A stretch of DNA of 9,536 nt from JAXDLH01 sp034666705. GTDB lineage: Bacteria; Chloroflexota; UBA6077; SHYK01. The stretch lies in the NCBI GenBank assembly GCA_034666705.1, contig JAXDLH010000361.1, forward strand, positions 1 to 9,536. The letters run 5' to 3'. The notes beneath the pieces were generated by a model. It ran no database searches. It worked only from the letters and a program-made list of their open reading frames with translations, and was not told the DNA's origin. This document shows positions 1 through 6,556 of this stretch, piece after piece (the stretch's first letter is position 1; each line of letters begins with the position of its first letter). The position numbers and the translations under genes are program-made.

Positions 1-1
1 G

Positions 2-481
2 TTTCGCGAGGGGCGCTACGGCCCCGCAGTGTTAGAGCCGACCGCGGAGATCGAGCGGTTCACCGCCGAGGGTTTCCCGGTCCTTGCGGATCTCCGGGTG
101 CTCTATCCATCACGCCACGACCGAGTCACCGCCGCCAACACCAACTTCGTGAACGAGCACCCCGAGCTGCTCAAGGCCTTTCTGCGTGGCATGATCCGCT
201 CCTGCCGCTACGTGCTCGACCCGCAGCACGGCCCTGCCTTCCGCGACCTGGTGGTTCGTGCCGGCTTTCTGACAACCGAGTCCGAACTGGAATCGTTCGA
301 CGATCTCTTTGGCGGCTGGCAGAGCCGGGGCACGCGCGATCTGGCATTGCCGCGTGAAGGCGTGGACTTGATCGTCCACGAAGCGCAGCAGGCTGGCCAA
401 CTCTCCGACTCGTTCCAGACTGACCAGGTCCTGCGCCTGGACATCCTTGCTCAGGCACAGCGCGAGCTCATTGAAGCCTAA
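2..481 (+). CDS. NMT1/THI5/SsuA-like substrate-binding protein, C-terminal part (5' truncated by window edge)
   Basis: The reading frame is open from base 2 and ends at the TAA at 479-481, giving 159 residues of a protein that starts outside the window. An internal GTG at 29 is not a credible start: it has no good ribosome site and lies inside the conserved fold. The segment contains the second lobe and the C-terminal helices of a THI5/SsuA-type binding protein: 'GFPVLADLRVLYPSRHDRVTAAN', then a helix 'NEHPELLKAFLRGMIRSCRY'. Such helices, following 'the protein remains bound while others compete', are typical of this family. It aligns with the C-terminal half of the next gene (for example 'HEAQQAGQLSD..QTDQVLRLD' against 'QGMVHFGQLDRPIDVDDVLRD'), so the two are tandem paralogues. 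Family members usually bind small organic solutes, such as sulfonates, pyrimidine precursors or aromatic acids, for ABC importers; the ligand cannot be read here. Whether it has a signal peptide is unknown because the N-terminus is missing. Confidence 0.8.
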   Translation, partial: FREGRYGPAVLEPTAEIERFTAEGFPVLADLRVLYPSRHDRVTAANTNFVNEHPELLKAFLRGMIRSCRYVLDPQHGPAFRDLVVRAGFLTTESELESFDDLFGGWQSRGTRDLALPREGVDLIVHEAQQAGQLSDSFQTDQVLRLDILAQAQRELIEA

Positions 482-515
482 ACTCAAGCCAAGGTGAAAA
501 CCGCAGGCCTTCACT

Positions 516-526
516 CGTGAATCACG
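516..526. repeat. Small palindrome, 5-bp arms around one base
   Basis: CGTGA-A-TCACG is a perfect inverted repeat in the gap between the two THI5-like genes. It directly abuts the next palindrome (527-542). Its size fits a half-site pair for a dimeric regulator, but an 11-base palindrome can also occur by chance. Confidence 0.3.
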
Positions 527-542
527 CCTGCATCAATGCAGG
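527..542 (+). terminator. Hairpin followed by TTT, possible weak terminator or operator
   Basis: CCTGCA-TCAA-TGCAGG forms a 6-bp stem with a 4-base loop, or 7-bp arms around CA if read as a DNA palindrome. It is followed by TTTC. It lies 46 bases after the stop codon of the left-edge gene and ahead of the next promoter candidate, which is where a terminator would be expected. The T-tract is only three bases, so intrinsic termination would be weak. An operator function is equally possible. Confidence 0.4.
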
Positions 543-572
543 TTTCATCGTGGCTTTGGTTTAGCCGCTCCG

Positions 573-600
573 TACGCCTGGACGTCCCATACGCTGGACG
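573..600 (+). repeat. Near-direct repeat TACGC(C)TGGACG, candidate regulator site
   Basis: TACGCCTGGACG (573-584) recurs as TACGCTGGACG (590-600), with one base deleted and start points 17 bases apart. The pair sits immediately upstream of the extended -10 candidate at 619-627, where a -35 element or an activator site would lie. The same core, GCTGGACG, also occurs at 4741-4748 upstream of SBP-B. Function is inferred from position only. Confidence 0.35.
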
Positions 601-618
601 GCCTCATACGAATGAAGA

Positions 619-627
619 TGCTATATT
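619..627 (+). promoter_or_regulatory. Extended -10 promoter candidate for the 655 gene
   Basis: TGCTATATT matches the extended -10 pattern TGnTATAAT, with five of six bases of the hexamer matching. No good -35 lies 16-18 bases upstream; the nearest TTGACA-like hexamer is TGGACG at 595-600, 21 bases away, which is too far. Extended -10 promoters can work without a -35. Transcription would begin near 633-635, giving a leader of about 20 bases carrying the ribosome site at 643-648. This is the most AT-rich stretch in the gap. Confidence 0.45.
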
Positions 628-642
628 GCGGCGCGGATGTGC

Positions 643-648
643 AGGAGG
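643..648 (+). promoter_or_regulatory. Strong ribosome binding site that sets the start at 655
   Basis: AGGAGG lies six bases before the ATG at 655-657. An in-frame ATG at 637 lies upstream of this site and has no comparable Shine-Dalgarno, so 655 is the better start. Confidence 0.8.
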
Positions 649-654
649 CCAGAA

Positions 655-1722
655 ATGAGCGGGGTGGACCAGCCCATCGTCATCGCGCAGTCCGGGTACC
701 ACGTCGGACACCAGCGGTCGTGGCGGCCCGCGGAGGAGCAGGGCTTCGTCAAGGAGGAAGGACTCGTCCACTACGCGTATGAGGATGGGGGCCTGATTCC
801 TGCCAGATTCGAGGCAGACGCCCTTGGCCTGCAAATGTGGGAGCGAGGCGTGGATATCGTCACCGCCGTCAACGTGTGGTCGGCGATAACCCAACGAGCC
901 CGCGGCGAGGACGTGTACATCGTCGGCGGCTGGCGGACGCTGCTGGCGCCGAAGCTCATCGGCGCCAAAGGCATCACGCGCCCGGAACAGCTCAAGGGCA
1001 CCAAAAGTATCGTGCGCGACACCGCGGGAATGGGCTACCTCGGCATCGTCTCGGCGCTGCAAGCGTTCGGGGTCGCCCCGGGCGAGACGGAATGGATCAA
1101 GAATCCGCTCGCCGGCTATGGCAGTGACCCGGGGATGCTGGATCGGCTCCGCAGTGGGGAGGTCCAGTTTCTCTCGCTCAATGGCTCCCAGGCCGACGAG
1201 CTGCTGAGCGAGGGGTTCCCGCTGGTGCTCGACCTCGAGCAGTACTACCGGGAGCGCGGGGCCTGGCCGCCCGGCCGGGTCGTCGTGGCCACGAAGCGGA
1301 CGATCGAAGAGCGCGGCGAGGAGTTGCGCGCGTTCCTGCGCGCCAACTTGCGCGGCGCCTGGTTCGGCACCGACCCCCGCAACTGGCAGTACATGTACCA
1401 CCTGGAGACGCGGCTGCGGAATGCCACGAACAACGACGACGAGCGCCGGCTCCGCATGTTCAAGACCGAGACGCCGCCGCCAGAGCGAGAGACGCGCCGC
1501 GAAGGCGACCCAACGATTATGGACGGGCTGGTCTCGCGTGCGGGGCTGGCGAGCATTATCCAGGGGATGGTGCACTTCGGCCAACTCGACCGTCCGATCG
1601 ACGTCGACGACGTGCTGCGAGATCAGGCGGCGATCGACGCAGTGGAGCAGTTGCTCGACCGCGGCTTGATCGACCGTGAAGAGCTGACGCAGTGGCGACG
1701 CGCGAAAGGCTACGCCGCGTGA
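655..1722 (+). CDS. NMT1/THI5/SsuA-like substrate-binding protein without a signal peptide
   Basis: This 355-residue protein has the type-II periplasmic binding fold of the THI5/SsuA group. Visible elements are an N-terminal first strand (PIVIAQSG, residues 7-14), the first-lobe segment with 'ADALGLQMWERGVDIVTA' (54-71), the family hallmark 'GITRPEQLKGTKSIV' (106-120) followed by the glycine-rich ligand loop DTAGMGYLG (122-130), and the closing helices with the 'GFPLVLDL' strand (187-194). The start at 655 is fixed by AGGAGG at 643-648. The mature-like first strand begins at residue 7, with no room for a Sec signal or lipobox, so the protein as encoded appears cytoplasmic. The alternative start at 637 adds only six non-hydrophobic residues. 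It is paralogous to the left-edge gene and overlaps the lipoprotein SBP-A by GTGA, which implies translational coupling. The THI5 fold includes enzymes (THI5 itself, 4,5-dihydroxyphthalate decarboxylase-like proteins) as well as transport proteins, so an enzymatic or sensory role is possible. The ligand is unknown. Confidence 0.88.
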   Translation: MSGVDQPIVIAQSGYHVGHQRSWRPAEEQGFVKEEGLVHYAYEDGGLIPARFEADALGLQMWERGVDIVTAVNVWSAITQRARGEDVYIVGGWRTLLAPKLIGAKGITRPEQLKGTKSIVRDTAGMGYLGIVSALQAFGVAPGETEWIKNPLAGYGSDPGMLDRLRSGEVQFLSLNGSQADELLSEGFPLVLDLEQYYRERGAWPPGRVVVATKRTIEERGEELRAFLRANLRGAWFGTDPRNWQYMYHLETRLRNATNNDDERRLRMFKTETPPPERETRREGDPTIMDGLVSRAGLASIIQGMVHFGQLDRPIDVDDVLRDQAAIDAVEQLLDRGLIDREELTQWRRAKGYAA

Positions 1723-3410
1723 GGCCGGGCCGCTGGTCCCTGGCGCTCCTTGGCTTGGTGTTGCTCGCAGCCTGTGCGCCGGCTCCGCCGGTCCCCGCCG
1801 CGCAGAGCGCGCCTGGCGCCGCGGCACAACTTCCTGCTGCCCCGAAGCGTCTGACCGCGGCCATTCTGAGCGATCCCAAGGCGCTCGGCGTCGAGGCGGG
1901 CTCCGCCCCGGGGGTCGATGCGCTCCGCGGCTTGCTCCATGCCGGGCTTGCCAATGCCGACGAACAGGACGCGTTGCGCCCACAGTTGGCCGAGGCGGTA
2001 CCCAGCCTCGAGAATGGCCTGTGGGTGCTCCTCCCCGACGGTCGGATGGAGACGACCTGGAAGATCCGTCCAACTGCCGCGTGGCACGACGGCACGCCGT
2101 TCACGAGCGACGACATCCTCTTCACCGCGCAGGTGGCGCAAGATCGGCAGCTCGCGGCGTTCCGCGACGCCGCGTACCAGTCGATCGAGGCAGTCGAGGC
2201 GCCCGATCCGCACACGGTGCTCGTCCGCTGGAAGGCGCCGTATATCAACGCCGACCAACTCTTCGGCAATCCGCTGCCGCGCCATCTCCTCGGAGGCGCC
2301 GCGCAGGATGAGAAGGCCAACTTCACGCGAGTGGCGTACTGGAGCCAGGAGTTCGTCGGCACCGGTCCGTTCAAGCTGCGGGAATGGGTGCCGGGTGACC
2401 ACGTACTGGTCGAGGCAAACGATAGTTACGTGCTGGGCCGTCCCCAGATCGACGAGATCGAGGTGAAGCTCATCCTCGACGGCAATACCTTGATCGCCAA
2501 CCTGCTGGCTGGGGTCGTGGAGCTGCCGCTGGGCCGGACGCTCTCCCTCGACCAGGCGCTTGCCGTGCGGGACCAGTGGCGACAGGGGCACGTCGAGGTC
2601 GTGGCGCGCCCCGGTTGGAGCGTCATCTATCCGCAGTTCACCTATACGAGCCCGCCGATCGTGGGCGACGTGCGCTTCCGCCGGGCACTGCTGTACGCCA
2701 TCGATCGCCAGGAGCAGGTTGACACCCTGGCCTATGGGCTATCGGCGGTGGCGGACAGTATGCTGCCGCTCAATCGCGCGGAGTACGCTGCGATCAAGGC
2801 CCGCGCGCCACATTATGAATACGACCCCGCACGGGCGACTCGGATGATCGCGGAGCTGGGCTACGTGAAGAACGGGGACGGCCGGTTCACTGACCCGGCG
2901 GGCCAACCGCTCCAGGTGGAGATCCGCACCACTGGCGACAATGATGCCAACGTGAAGGTGCTGAACTCGGTGGCCGACTACTGGCGCCGGGCGGGCGTGA
3001 CCGTGGACCCCGTGCTGATTCCGCCGCAACGCCAGTCCGACCGCGAGTACCGCGCGACGTTCCCTGGCTTCGGCATCTACCGGCACCCGAACGACGTGAC
3101 CTTTCTCCCCAGGTTCACGAGTGCCCAGGTGGCGACCCGCGAGAACAACTGGACCGGCGGTGACGCCGGCTACCACAACCCGGAGTATGACGCGCTCTAC
3201 GAGCGGTATGCGAAAACCGTGCCCGTAAACGAACGCATCGAATTGCTCGGCCAGCTCATCGCCCACCTGGACGATCAGGCGGTGACGATGGGCCTGTTCT
3301 ACGACAACCTCGCCGCCCTCATCGGCAACCGAGTGGCGAACGTCGTGGTGCCGCAGCAGTACGGGGCGCAGTACGTGTGGAGCGCGCATCTGTGGGAGCT
3401 GCGAAGCTGA
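1719..3410 (+). CDS. ABC transporter substrate-binding lipoprotein, family 5 (SBP-A)
   Basis: A 563-residue extracytoplasmic solute-binding protein of the SBP_bac_5 (OppA/DppA/NikA) family, which delivers peptides, nickel or other solutes to an ABC importer. I choose the GTG at 1719 because it overlaps the preceding TGA as GTGA and gives a compact signal: a basic start (MRPGR), a hydrophobic core, and the lipobox L-A-A-C with lipidated Cys19. The GTG at 1692 would add nine residues. A low-complexity Ala/Pro linker follows the cysteine. Family marks include 'LRPQLAEAVPSLENG', 'DGRMETTWKIRPTAAWHDG' (WHDG at 122-125), 'FVGTGPFKL' (212-220), and the 'FRRALLYAIDRQEQVD' helix of the second lobe. 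The length is normal for the family. No permease or ATPase gene is adjacent. It is paralogous to the proteins at 4779-6506 and 7615-9303, but is the most divergent of the three at its C-terminus, lacking the 'AWNA.EWDV' ending the others share. The substrate is unknown. Confidence 0.92.
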   Translation: MRPGRWSLALLGLVLLAACAPAPPVPAAQSAPGAAAQLPAAPKRLTAAILSDPKALGVEAGSAPGVDALRGLLHAGLANADEQDALRPQLAEAVPSLENGLWVLLPDGRMETTWKIRPTAAWHDGTPFTSDDILFTAQVAQDRQLAAFRDAAYQSIEAVEAPDPHTVLVRWKAPYINADQLFGNPLPRHLLGGAAQDEKANFTRVAYWSQEFVGTGPFKLREWVPGDHVLVEANDSYVLGRPQIDEIEVKLILDGNTLIANLLAGVVELPLGRTLSLDQALAVRDQWRQGHVEVVARPGWSVIYPQFTYTSPPIVGDVRFRRALLYAIDRQEQVDTLAYGLSAVADSMLPLNRAEYAAIKARAPHYEYDPARATRMIAELGYVKNGDGRFTDPAGQPLQVEIRTTGDNDANVKVLNSVADYWRRAGVTVDPVLIPPQRQSDREYRATFPGFGIYRHPNDVTFLPRFTSAQVATRENNWTGGDAGYHNPEYDALYERYAKTVPVNERIELLGQLIAHLDDQAVTMGLFYDNLAALIGNRVANVVVPQQYGAQYVWSAHLWELRS

Positions 3411-3426
3411 GCCCCATCTAGCAATG

Positions 3427-3432
3427 AAGGAG
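3427..3432 (+). promoter_or_regulatory. Ribosome binding site that sets the start at 3439
   Basis: AAGGAG lies six bases before the ATG at 3439. It falls inside the reading frame of an earlier ATG at 3424, which lacks its own site, so the shorter form is preferred. Confidence 0.7.
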
Positions 3433-3438
3433 CGAGGC

Positions 3439-4113
3439 ATGGTTCGTTTGACTTTGACTCACGCGCTAATTGTGCTATTCGCGCTGGCCGCAGCCAGCGT
3501 CACGGGGACTGCCTTGGCGGAGAGCTCGGTCGCGCCTGCATCTCAGGCTGTGCTGGGCGTAAACCTCATCGTGAACGGCGATGCCGAGGCTGGCCCGGGT
3601 GCCACGGATGACAGCGGTATTGTTCCGCCACCCGGCTGGAACACCACCGGGAACTTCACGGTGGTTGCCTACGGCGCTGCTGGGGGGCTGCCCGAAGTAA
3701 CCGACCCCGGTCCATCTGACCGAGGCCAGAACCTCTTCTCTGGAGGGCCCGACAACGTGTCATCCTCGATCAACCAACTGATCGACGTCTCGACGCTCGG
3801 CGCAACCATTGACGAGAGCGGCATACGATTCTCGCTCGCGGGATACCTCGGTGGCTTCAGCTCGCAGGAGGATAACGCCATGCTCACCGCTAGCTTCCTA
3901 GGCGACGGCGGCGCGGTCCTCGCGTCCGCTTCCATCGGTCCTGCGACGTCTGCCGACCGGAATGGAACCACGGGCATGGTGCTCCGCGAGACCGCAGGGA
4001 CCGTACCGTCCGGCACACGGCAGGTCGCGGTCGAGCTGCGCATGACGCGCGATAGCGGCGCCTATAACGATGGCTATGCCGACAATCTCTCGTTGACGTT
4101 CGCCGCCGCCTGA
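3439..4113 (+). CDS. Small secreted protein with a galactose-binding-like beta-sandwich domain
   Basis: This 224-residue protein has a clear Sec signal: MVRLT, then a hydrophobic stretch to about residue 26, with cleavage likely after ALA (27). The mature part is a single all-beta domain that opens with 'NLIVNGDAEAGPG' (42-54), followed by 'GW' at 66-67, and closes with 'GYADNLSLTF' (212-221). This opening and closing pair recurs in extracellular carbohydrate-binding/galactose-binding-like modules, where the last Asp-Asn strand packs against the first. No catalytic domain, lipobox, transmembrane anchor or sorting motif follows; the protein ends eight or so bases of coding after that strand. 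The ATG at 3439 is chosen over 3424 because AAGGAG precedes it. It begins 28 bases after SBP-A and may be read from the same transcript, although its function need not be related. Binding of surface polysaccharide is a guess from the fold; no ligand can be named. Confidence 0.8.
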   Translation: MVRLTLTHALIVLFALAAASVTGTALAESSVAPASQAVLGVNLIVNGDAEAGPGATDDSGIVPPPGWNTTGNFTVVAYGAAGGLPEVTDPGPSDRGQNLFSGGPDNVSSSINQLIDVSTLGATIDESGIRFSLAGYLGGFSSQEDNAMLTASFLGDGGAVLASASIGPATSADRNGTTGMVLRETAGTVPSGTRQVAVELRMTRDSGAYNDGYADNLSLTFAAA

Positions 4114-4193
4114 GGGCGCCCGTCCGGTCACGTTCCGGTAGCCTGCGCAAAACGCGGCTGCACGACCGCTCGGTGAGCAATGCTGAGGAGCTT

Positions 4194-4221
4194 GCGCCAT
4201 GCGCCGGACGGTGCATGGCGC
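4194..4221. terminator. Strong hairpin between convergent genes
   Basis: GCGCCATGC (4194-4202) and GCATGGCGC (4213-4221) are perfect 9-bp inverted arms. In plus-strand RNA the stem continues through a G-U pair and two G-C pairs to a GGAC loop at 4206-4209, making 12 pairs. It lies between the stop at 4113 (plus) and the stop of the minus-strand gene at 4221-4223, touching the latter. There is no T-tract on either side, so it is more likely a factor-dependent terminator or a 3'-end protecting hairpin for both transcripts than a classical intrinsic terminator. Confidence 0.5.
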
Positions 4222-4610
4222 TACGGGATTGCGGAGAACTCGACGCGGTTCCCCGCCGGGTCCCGGAGCACGATGGAATAGCCCGCGTCGACCGCGTGAG
4301 GGCGGACCCCTTCGATCTGCACGCCACGGCGCTCCAGCTCGGCTTTGACGGCCTCCGGGTCGCCCGGCCACGCGATCTCGAAGGTGTGATGGTCCCACGC
4401 GGGACGACGACCACCGGACCAGTCGTAGAACCCGAGTGACAACTCATTCAGGGCGATGCGGCTGATCGTCACTTCGGTTCCATCGGAGCGCCGCTCCGTC
4501 GTCGGTCCGTCGCGCAGGGTGGCGCCGAATAGCGTGCGGTAAAAGTCTGCCGTAGCGGGGAGCGCCTCGGTGCTGGAGTTCCATGACAGGAGTCTGGTCA
4601 CCTTGAACAT
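4221..4610 (-). CDS. VOC superfamily (glyoxalase/bleomycin resistance/dioxygenase fold) protein
   Basis: A 129-residue single-unit VOC protein made of two beta-alpha-beta-beta-beta modules. Visible features are the first module with 'TADFYRTLFGATL' (20-32), the second beginning 'WDHHTFEIAWPGDPEAVKAE' (72-91), the loop 'GVRP', and the ending 'VLRDPAGNRVEF' (114-125), a hallmark of the superfamily. Metal ligands in active members come from the first strand of each module and the last strand. Here His74/His75 and Glu124 are in the right places, but the first strand (VTRLLSWNSS) has no His or Gln at the usual spot, so metal binding may be altered or lost. The start has AGAGGA a few bases upstream on the minus strand. 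Members isomerise or cleave substrates such as hemithioacetals and catechols, or bind drugs; the specific activity cannot be assigned. It diverges from SBP-B and converges on the secreted protein, so it is probably transcribed alone. Confidence 0.9.
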   Translation of the reverse strand: MFKVTRLLSWNSSTEALPATADFYRTLFGATLRDGPTTERRSDGTEVTISRIALNELSLGFYDWSGGRRPAWDHHTFEIAWPGDPEAVKAELERRGVQIEGVRPHAVDAGYSIVLRDPAGNRVEFSAIP

Positions 4611-4673
4611 GTGTCCTCTCCCTTGTACCCTGGACCAGGTCGCTCCACGCAGTATCAGACTGGCCGGCCGCGT

Positions 4674-4687
4674 GCGCCCGAGGGCGC
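4674..4687. repeat. Palindrome GCGCCC-GA-GGGCGC in the divergent intergenic region
   Basis: Six-base inverted arms around GA lie in the 168-bp gap between the divergent starts at 4610 (minus) and 4779 (plus). An operator serving either gene is possible. GC-rich palindromes occur by chance in DNA of this composition. Confidence 0.3.
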
Positions 4688-4688
4688 G

Positions 4689-4716
4689 TTAACCCGTTGC
4701 GGGCCGCAATCATACT
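4689..4716 (+). promoter_or_regulatory. Weak promoter candidate for SBP-B
   Basis: TTAACC (4689-4694) and CATACT (4711-4716) are separated by 16 bases, each matching four of six consensus bases. This is the only AT-rich stretch in the divergent gap. The same stretch read on the minus strand gives TATGAT (4714-4709), a -10-like hexamer for the VOC gene, so the two promoters may overlap. Confidence 0.25.
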
Positions 4717-4721
4717 CGACT

Positions 4722-4742
4722 GCGCCGCAGCATCAGCGGCGC
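4722..4742 (+). repeat. 7-bp hairpin in the SBP-B leader
   Basis: GCGCCGC (4722-4728) and GCGGCGC (4736-4742) are perfect arms around AGCATCA. If transcription starts near 4722 this hairpin would form at the 5' end of the leader, about 26 bases before the ribosome site, and might stabilise the mRNA or act as an operator. No riboswitch fold is recognisable. Confidence 0.35.
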
Positions 4743-4767
4743 TGGACGATCCGTCAAATGTGGGAAT

Positions 4768-4772
4768 GGAGG
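4768..4772 (+). promoter_or_regulatory. Ribosome binding site that sets the start of SBP-B at 4779
   Basis: GGAGG lies six bases before the ATG at 4779. The reading frame is open further upstream, to a GTG at 4611 and an ATG at 4758, but those would put a long hydrophilic extension ahead of the signal peptide. Confidence 0.75.
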
Positions 4773-4778
4773 CGACGC

Positions 4779-6506
4779 ATGCCCCGGAATCCGCGAGTCT
4801 TCCCAGTTCTGCTCGCCATGGGCGTGCTGTTCGTGAGTTGTGGTCCCAGCAGCTCGGTGCCTCGCGACCGCGAAACCGCGGCGGCTCCGGCCCAGCAGGG
4901 CGCTCCCAAGCGAGTCGTCGCTGCCATTGCGGGTGATCCATACACGCTGAGCGCCAAGCTCAACACCTCTGGGCCGGGCAGCAACGTGCCGGGCGCCGAC
5001 GCGCTCGAGGATCTCGTCAACGCCGGCCTCGCCAACATGGACAATCGCAGCCAGTTGCATCCCGTGCTGGCGGAGGCGGCGCCGTCCATCGAGAATGGCC
5101 AGTGGCGCCTGTTTGCCGATGGACGAATGGAGACTACCTGGAAGCTCCGGCCGGGGATCGTGTGGCACGACGGCGCGCCGTTCACCACCGCCGATCTCCT
5201 CTTCACCACCCAGATCTCGCAGGACCCCGACATCGGCTGGGAGCACGATGCTGCCTTCGATGCGATCGAATCGGTGACGGCGCCGGATGACCAGACGCTC
5301 ACGGTGACCTGGAAGCGGCCGTTCATCGAAGCCGATACGCTCTTTTCCCACGCCGTAAGCGGCCGTACGGTGCCGCTCCCCAAGCATATCCTGGAGCAGC
5401 CCTACACCGAAGACAAAGCCAACCTCATGAATCAGCCGTACTGGAGTGAGCAATTCGTGGGCACTGGGCCGTTCAAACTGCGGAGCTGGGAACGGGGCAA
5501 CCGCCTCATCGTGGACGCGAATCCCCAGTTCGTGCTGGGTCGACCGCACCTGGATGAGGTGGAGGTGAAGTTCTTTGCCGATTCGCGCACCATGGCGGCG
5601 AGTATCCTGGCCGGCGCGATCGACTTCACCATGGGCCGCGGCATCTCACTGGAGCAGGCCACGCAGATTCGCGATCAATGGCCAGATGGCCGGATGGATC
5701 TGCGGCTGAACAACTGGCTGGTGGCCTTCCCCCAGCTCCTCGACCCAACGCCCCAGGTGGTCACCAACCTGCAGTTCCGCCGTGCGCTCCTCAGTGGCAT
5801 CGATCGACAGCAGATGGTGGACACTTTGCAGTTCGGTCTGACGCCGGTGGGCCATACGTACCTGAATCCGGAAGATCCCGCCTATGCAGAGGTCGCGCCA
5901 ACCGTGCCGCGCTATGACTACGATCCACGCAAGAGCATGCAGCTGATCGAGGAGTTGGGCTACACGCGCGGTGGCGATGGCCTCTACCACGACGCGAGTA
6001 ACCAGCCGCTCGCCATCGAGGTTCGCGTCGGGGGTGGCGACGATCTCACCGAGAAGACGACGCTGGCGGTGGCGGATTCGTGGCGGCGCATCGGCATTGC
6101 GGCGGAGGGGCTCATCGTGCCCGCGCAGCGCATTCGCGACCGCGAGTACGCCGCCACCTTCCCCGCGTTCTACCTGCGGCAGAACCCGAACGATCCGGCC
6201 CGCCTGGGCCGGTTCCGCAGCGCGCAGATTCCGCTGCCAGCGAACCGCTTCACGGGCGACAACAGCCCCCGCTATGCGAATCCCGACTTTGACACGTTAC
6301 TGGACCGCTATGCCGCCACGATTCCGCTGCCAGCACGAAGACAGGCGCTCGGGCAGATCGTGACCCACATCGCCGATCAGGTGATCATGATGGGCCTCTT
6401 CTACATCAGCGAGCCCACGCTGATTGCGAACCGCGTGCAGAACGTCACGGCTCGCCCGCCAGCCTCGACGCAGGCGTGGAACGCGGTTGAATGGGATGTG
6501 AAATAG
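4779..6506 (+). CDS. ABC transporter substrate-binding lipoprotein, family 5 (SBP-B)
   Basis: A 575-residue SBP_bac_5 protein. The start at 4779 follows GGAGG and yields a basic N-terminus (MPRNPR), a hydrophobic core, and F-V-S-C with candidate lipid Cys21. Phe at the -3 position is a poor match to the usual Leu, so lipidation is likely but not certain. Family marks are 'LAEAAPSIENG', 'DGRMETTWKLRPGIVWHDG' (WHDG at 129-132), 'FVGTGPFKL' (226-234), 'FVLGRPHLDEVEVK', and the second-lobe helix 'FRRALLSGIDRQQMVDTL'. It ends in 'QAWNAVEWDVK', shared with SBP-C. It is more like SBP-C than SBP-A in its C-terminal part. It is followed 62 bases later by an amidohydrolase gene on the same strand, then by SBP-C, suggesting one transcription unit. 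No permease or ATPase is present, so import would depend on transporter subunits encoded elsewhere. The substrate is unknown; peptides are only one of many solutes bound by this family. Confidence 0.92.
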   Translation: MPRNPRVFPVLLAMGVLFVSCGPSSSVPRDRETAAAPAQQGAPKRVVAAIAGDPYTLSAKLNTSGPGSNVPGADALEDLVNAGLANMDNRSQLHPVLAEAAPSIENGQWRLFADGRMETTWKLRPGIVWHDGAPFTTADLLFTTQISQDPDIGWEHDAAFDAIESVTAPDDQTLTVTWKRPFIEADTLFSHAVSGRTVPLPKHILEQPYTEDKANLMNQPYWSEQFVGTGPFKLRSWERGNRLIVDANPQFVLGRPHLDEVEVKFFADSRTMAASILAGAIDFTMGRGISLEQATQIRDQWPDGRMDLRLNNWLVAFPQLLDPTPQVVTNLQFRRALLSGIDRQQMVDTLQFGLTPVGHTYLNPEDPAYAEVAPTVPRYDYDPRKSMQLIEELGYTRGGDGLYHDASNQPLAIEVRVGGGDDLTEKTTLAVADSWRRIGIAAEGLIVPAQRIRDREYAATFPAFYLRQNPNDPARLGRFRSAQIPLPANRFTGDNSPRYANPDFDTLLDRYAATIPLPARRQALGQIVTHIADQVIMMGLFYISEPTLIANRVQNVTARPPASTQAWNAVEWDVK

Positions 6507-6556
6507 CGCCGGCGGACCAATGATATGGCTGCTCTTGTCAGCCGCGACGTCCAGCG

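Noticed and set aside
604..2073. Long minus-strand open frame (489 codons) opposite the THI5-like gene and SBP-A
   Set aside because: It is arginine/proline-rich, matches no family I recognise, and lies antisense to two genes with clear family motifs. Long antisense frames are common in high-GC DNA.
1556..3440. Further long minus-strand frames opposite SBP-A (1556-2374, 1710-2591, 2739-3440)
   Set aside because: They have low-complexity Arg/Ala/Ser composition, overlap each other and have no recognisable domain; they are shadows of SBP-A.
4611..4778. N-terminal extension of SBP-B back to the GTG at 4611
   Set aside because: It would place 56 hydrophilic residues before the signal peptide, has no ribosome site, and abuts the divergent VOC start. 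GGAGG before 4779 gives a standard signal.
6527..6543. GGCTG/CAGCC hairpin between SBP-B and the amidohydrolase
   Set aside because: Only five pairs with a 7-base loop and no T-tract; expected by chance, and the genes look co-transcribed.
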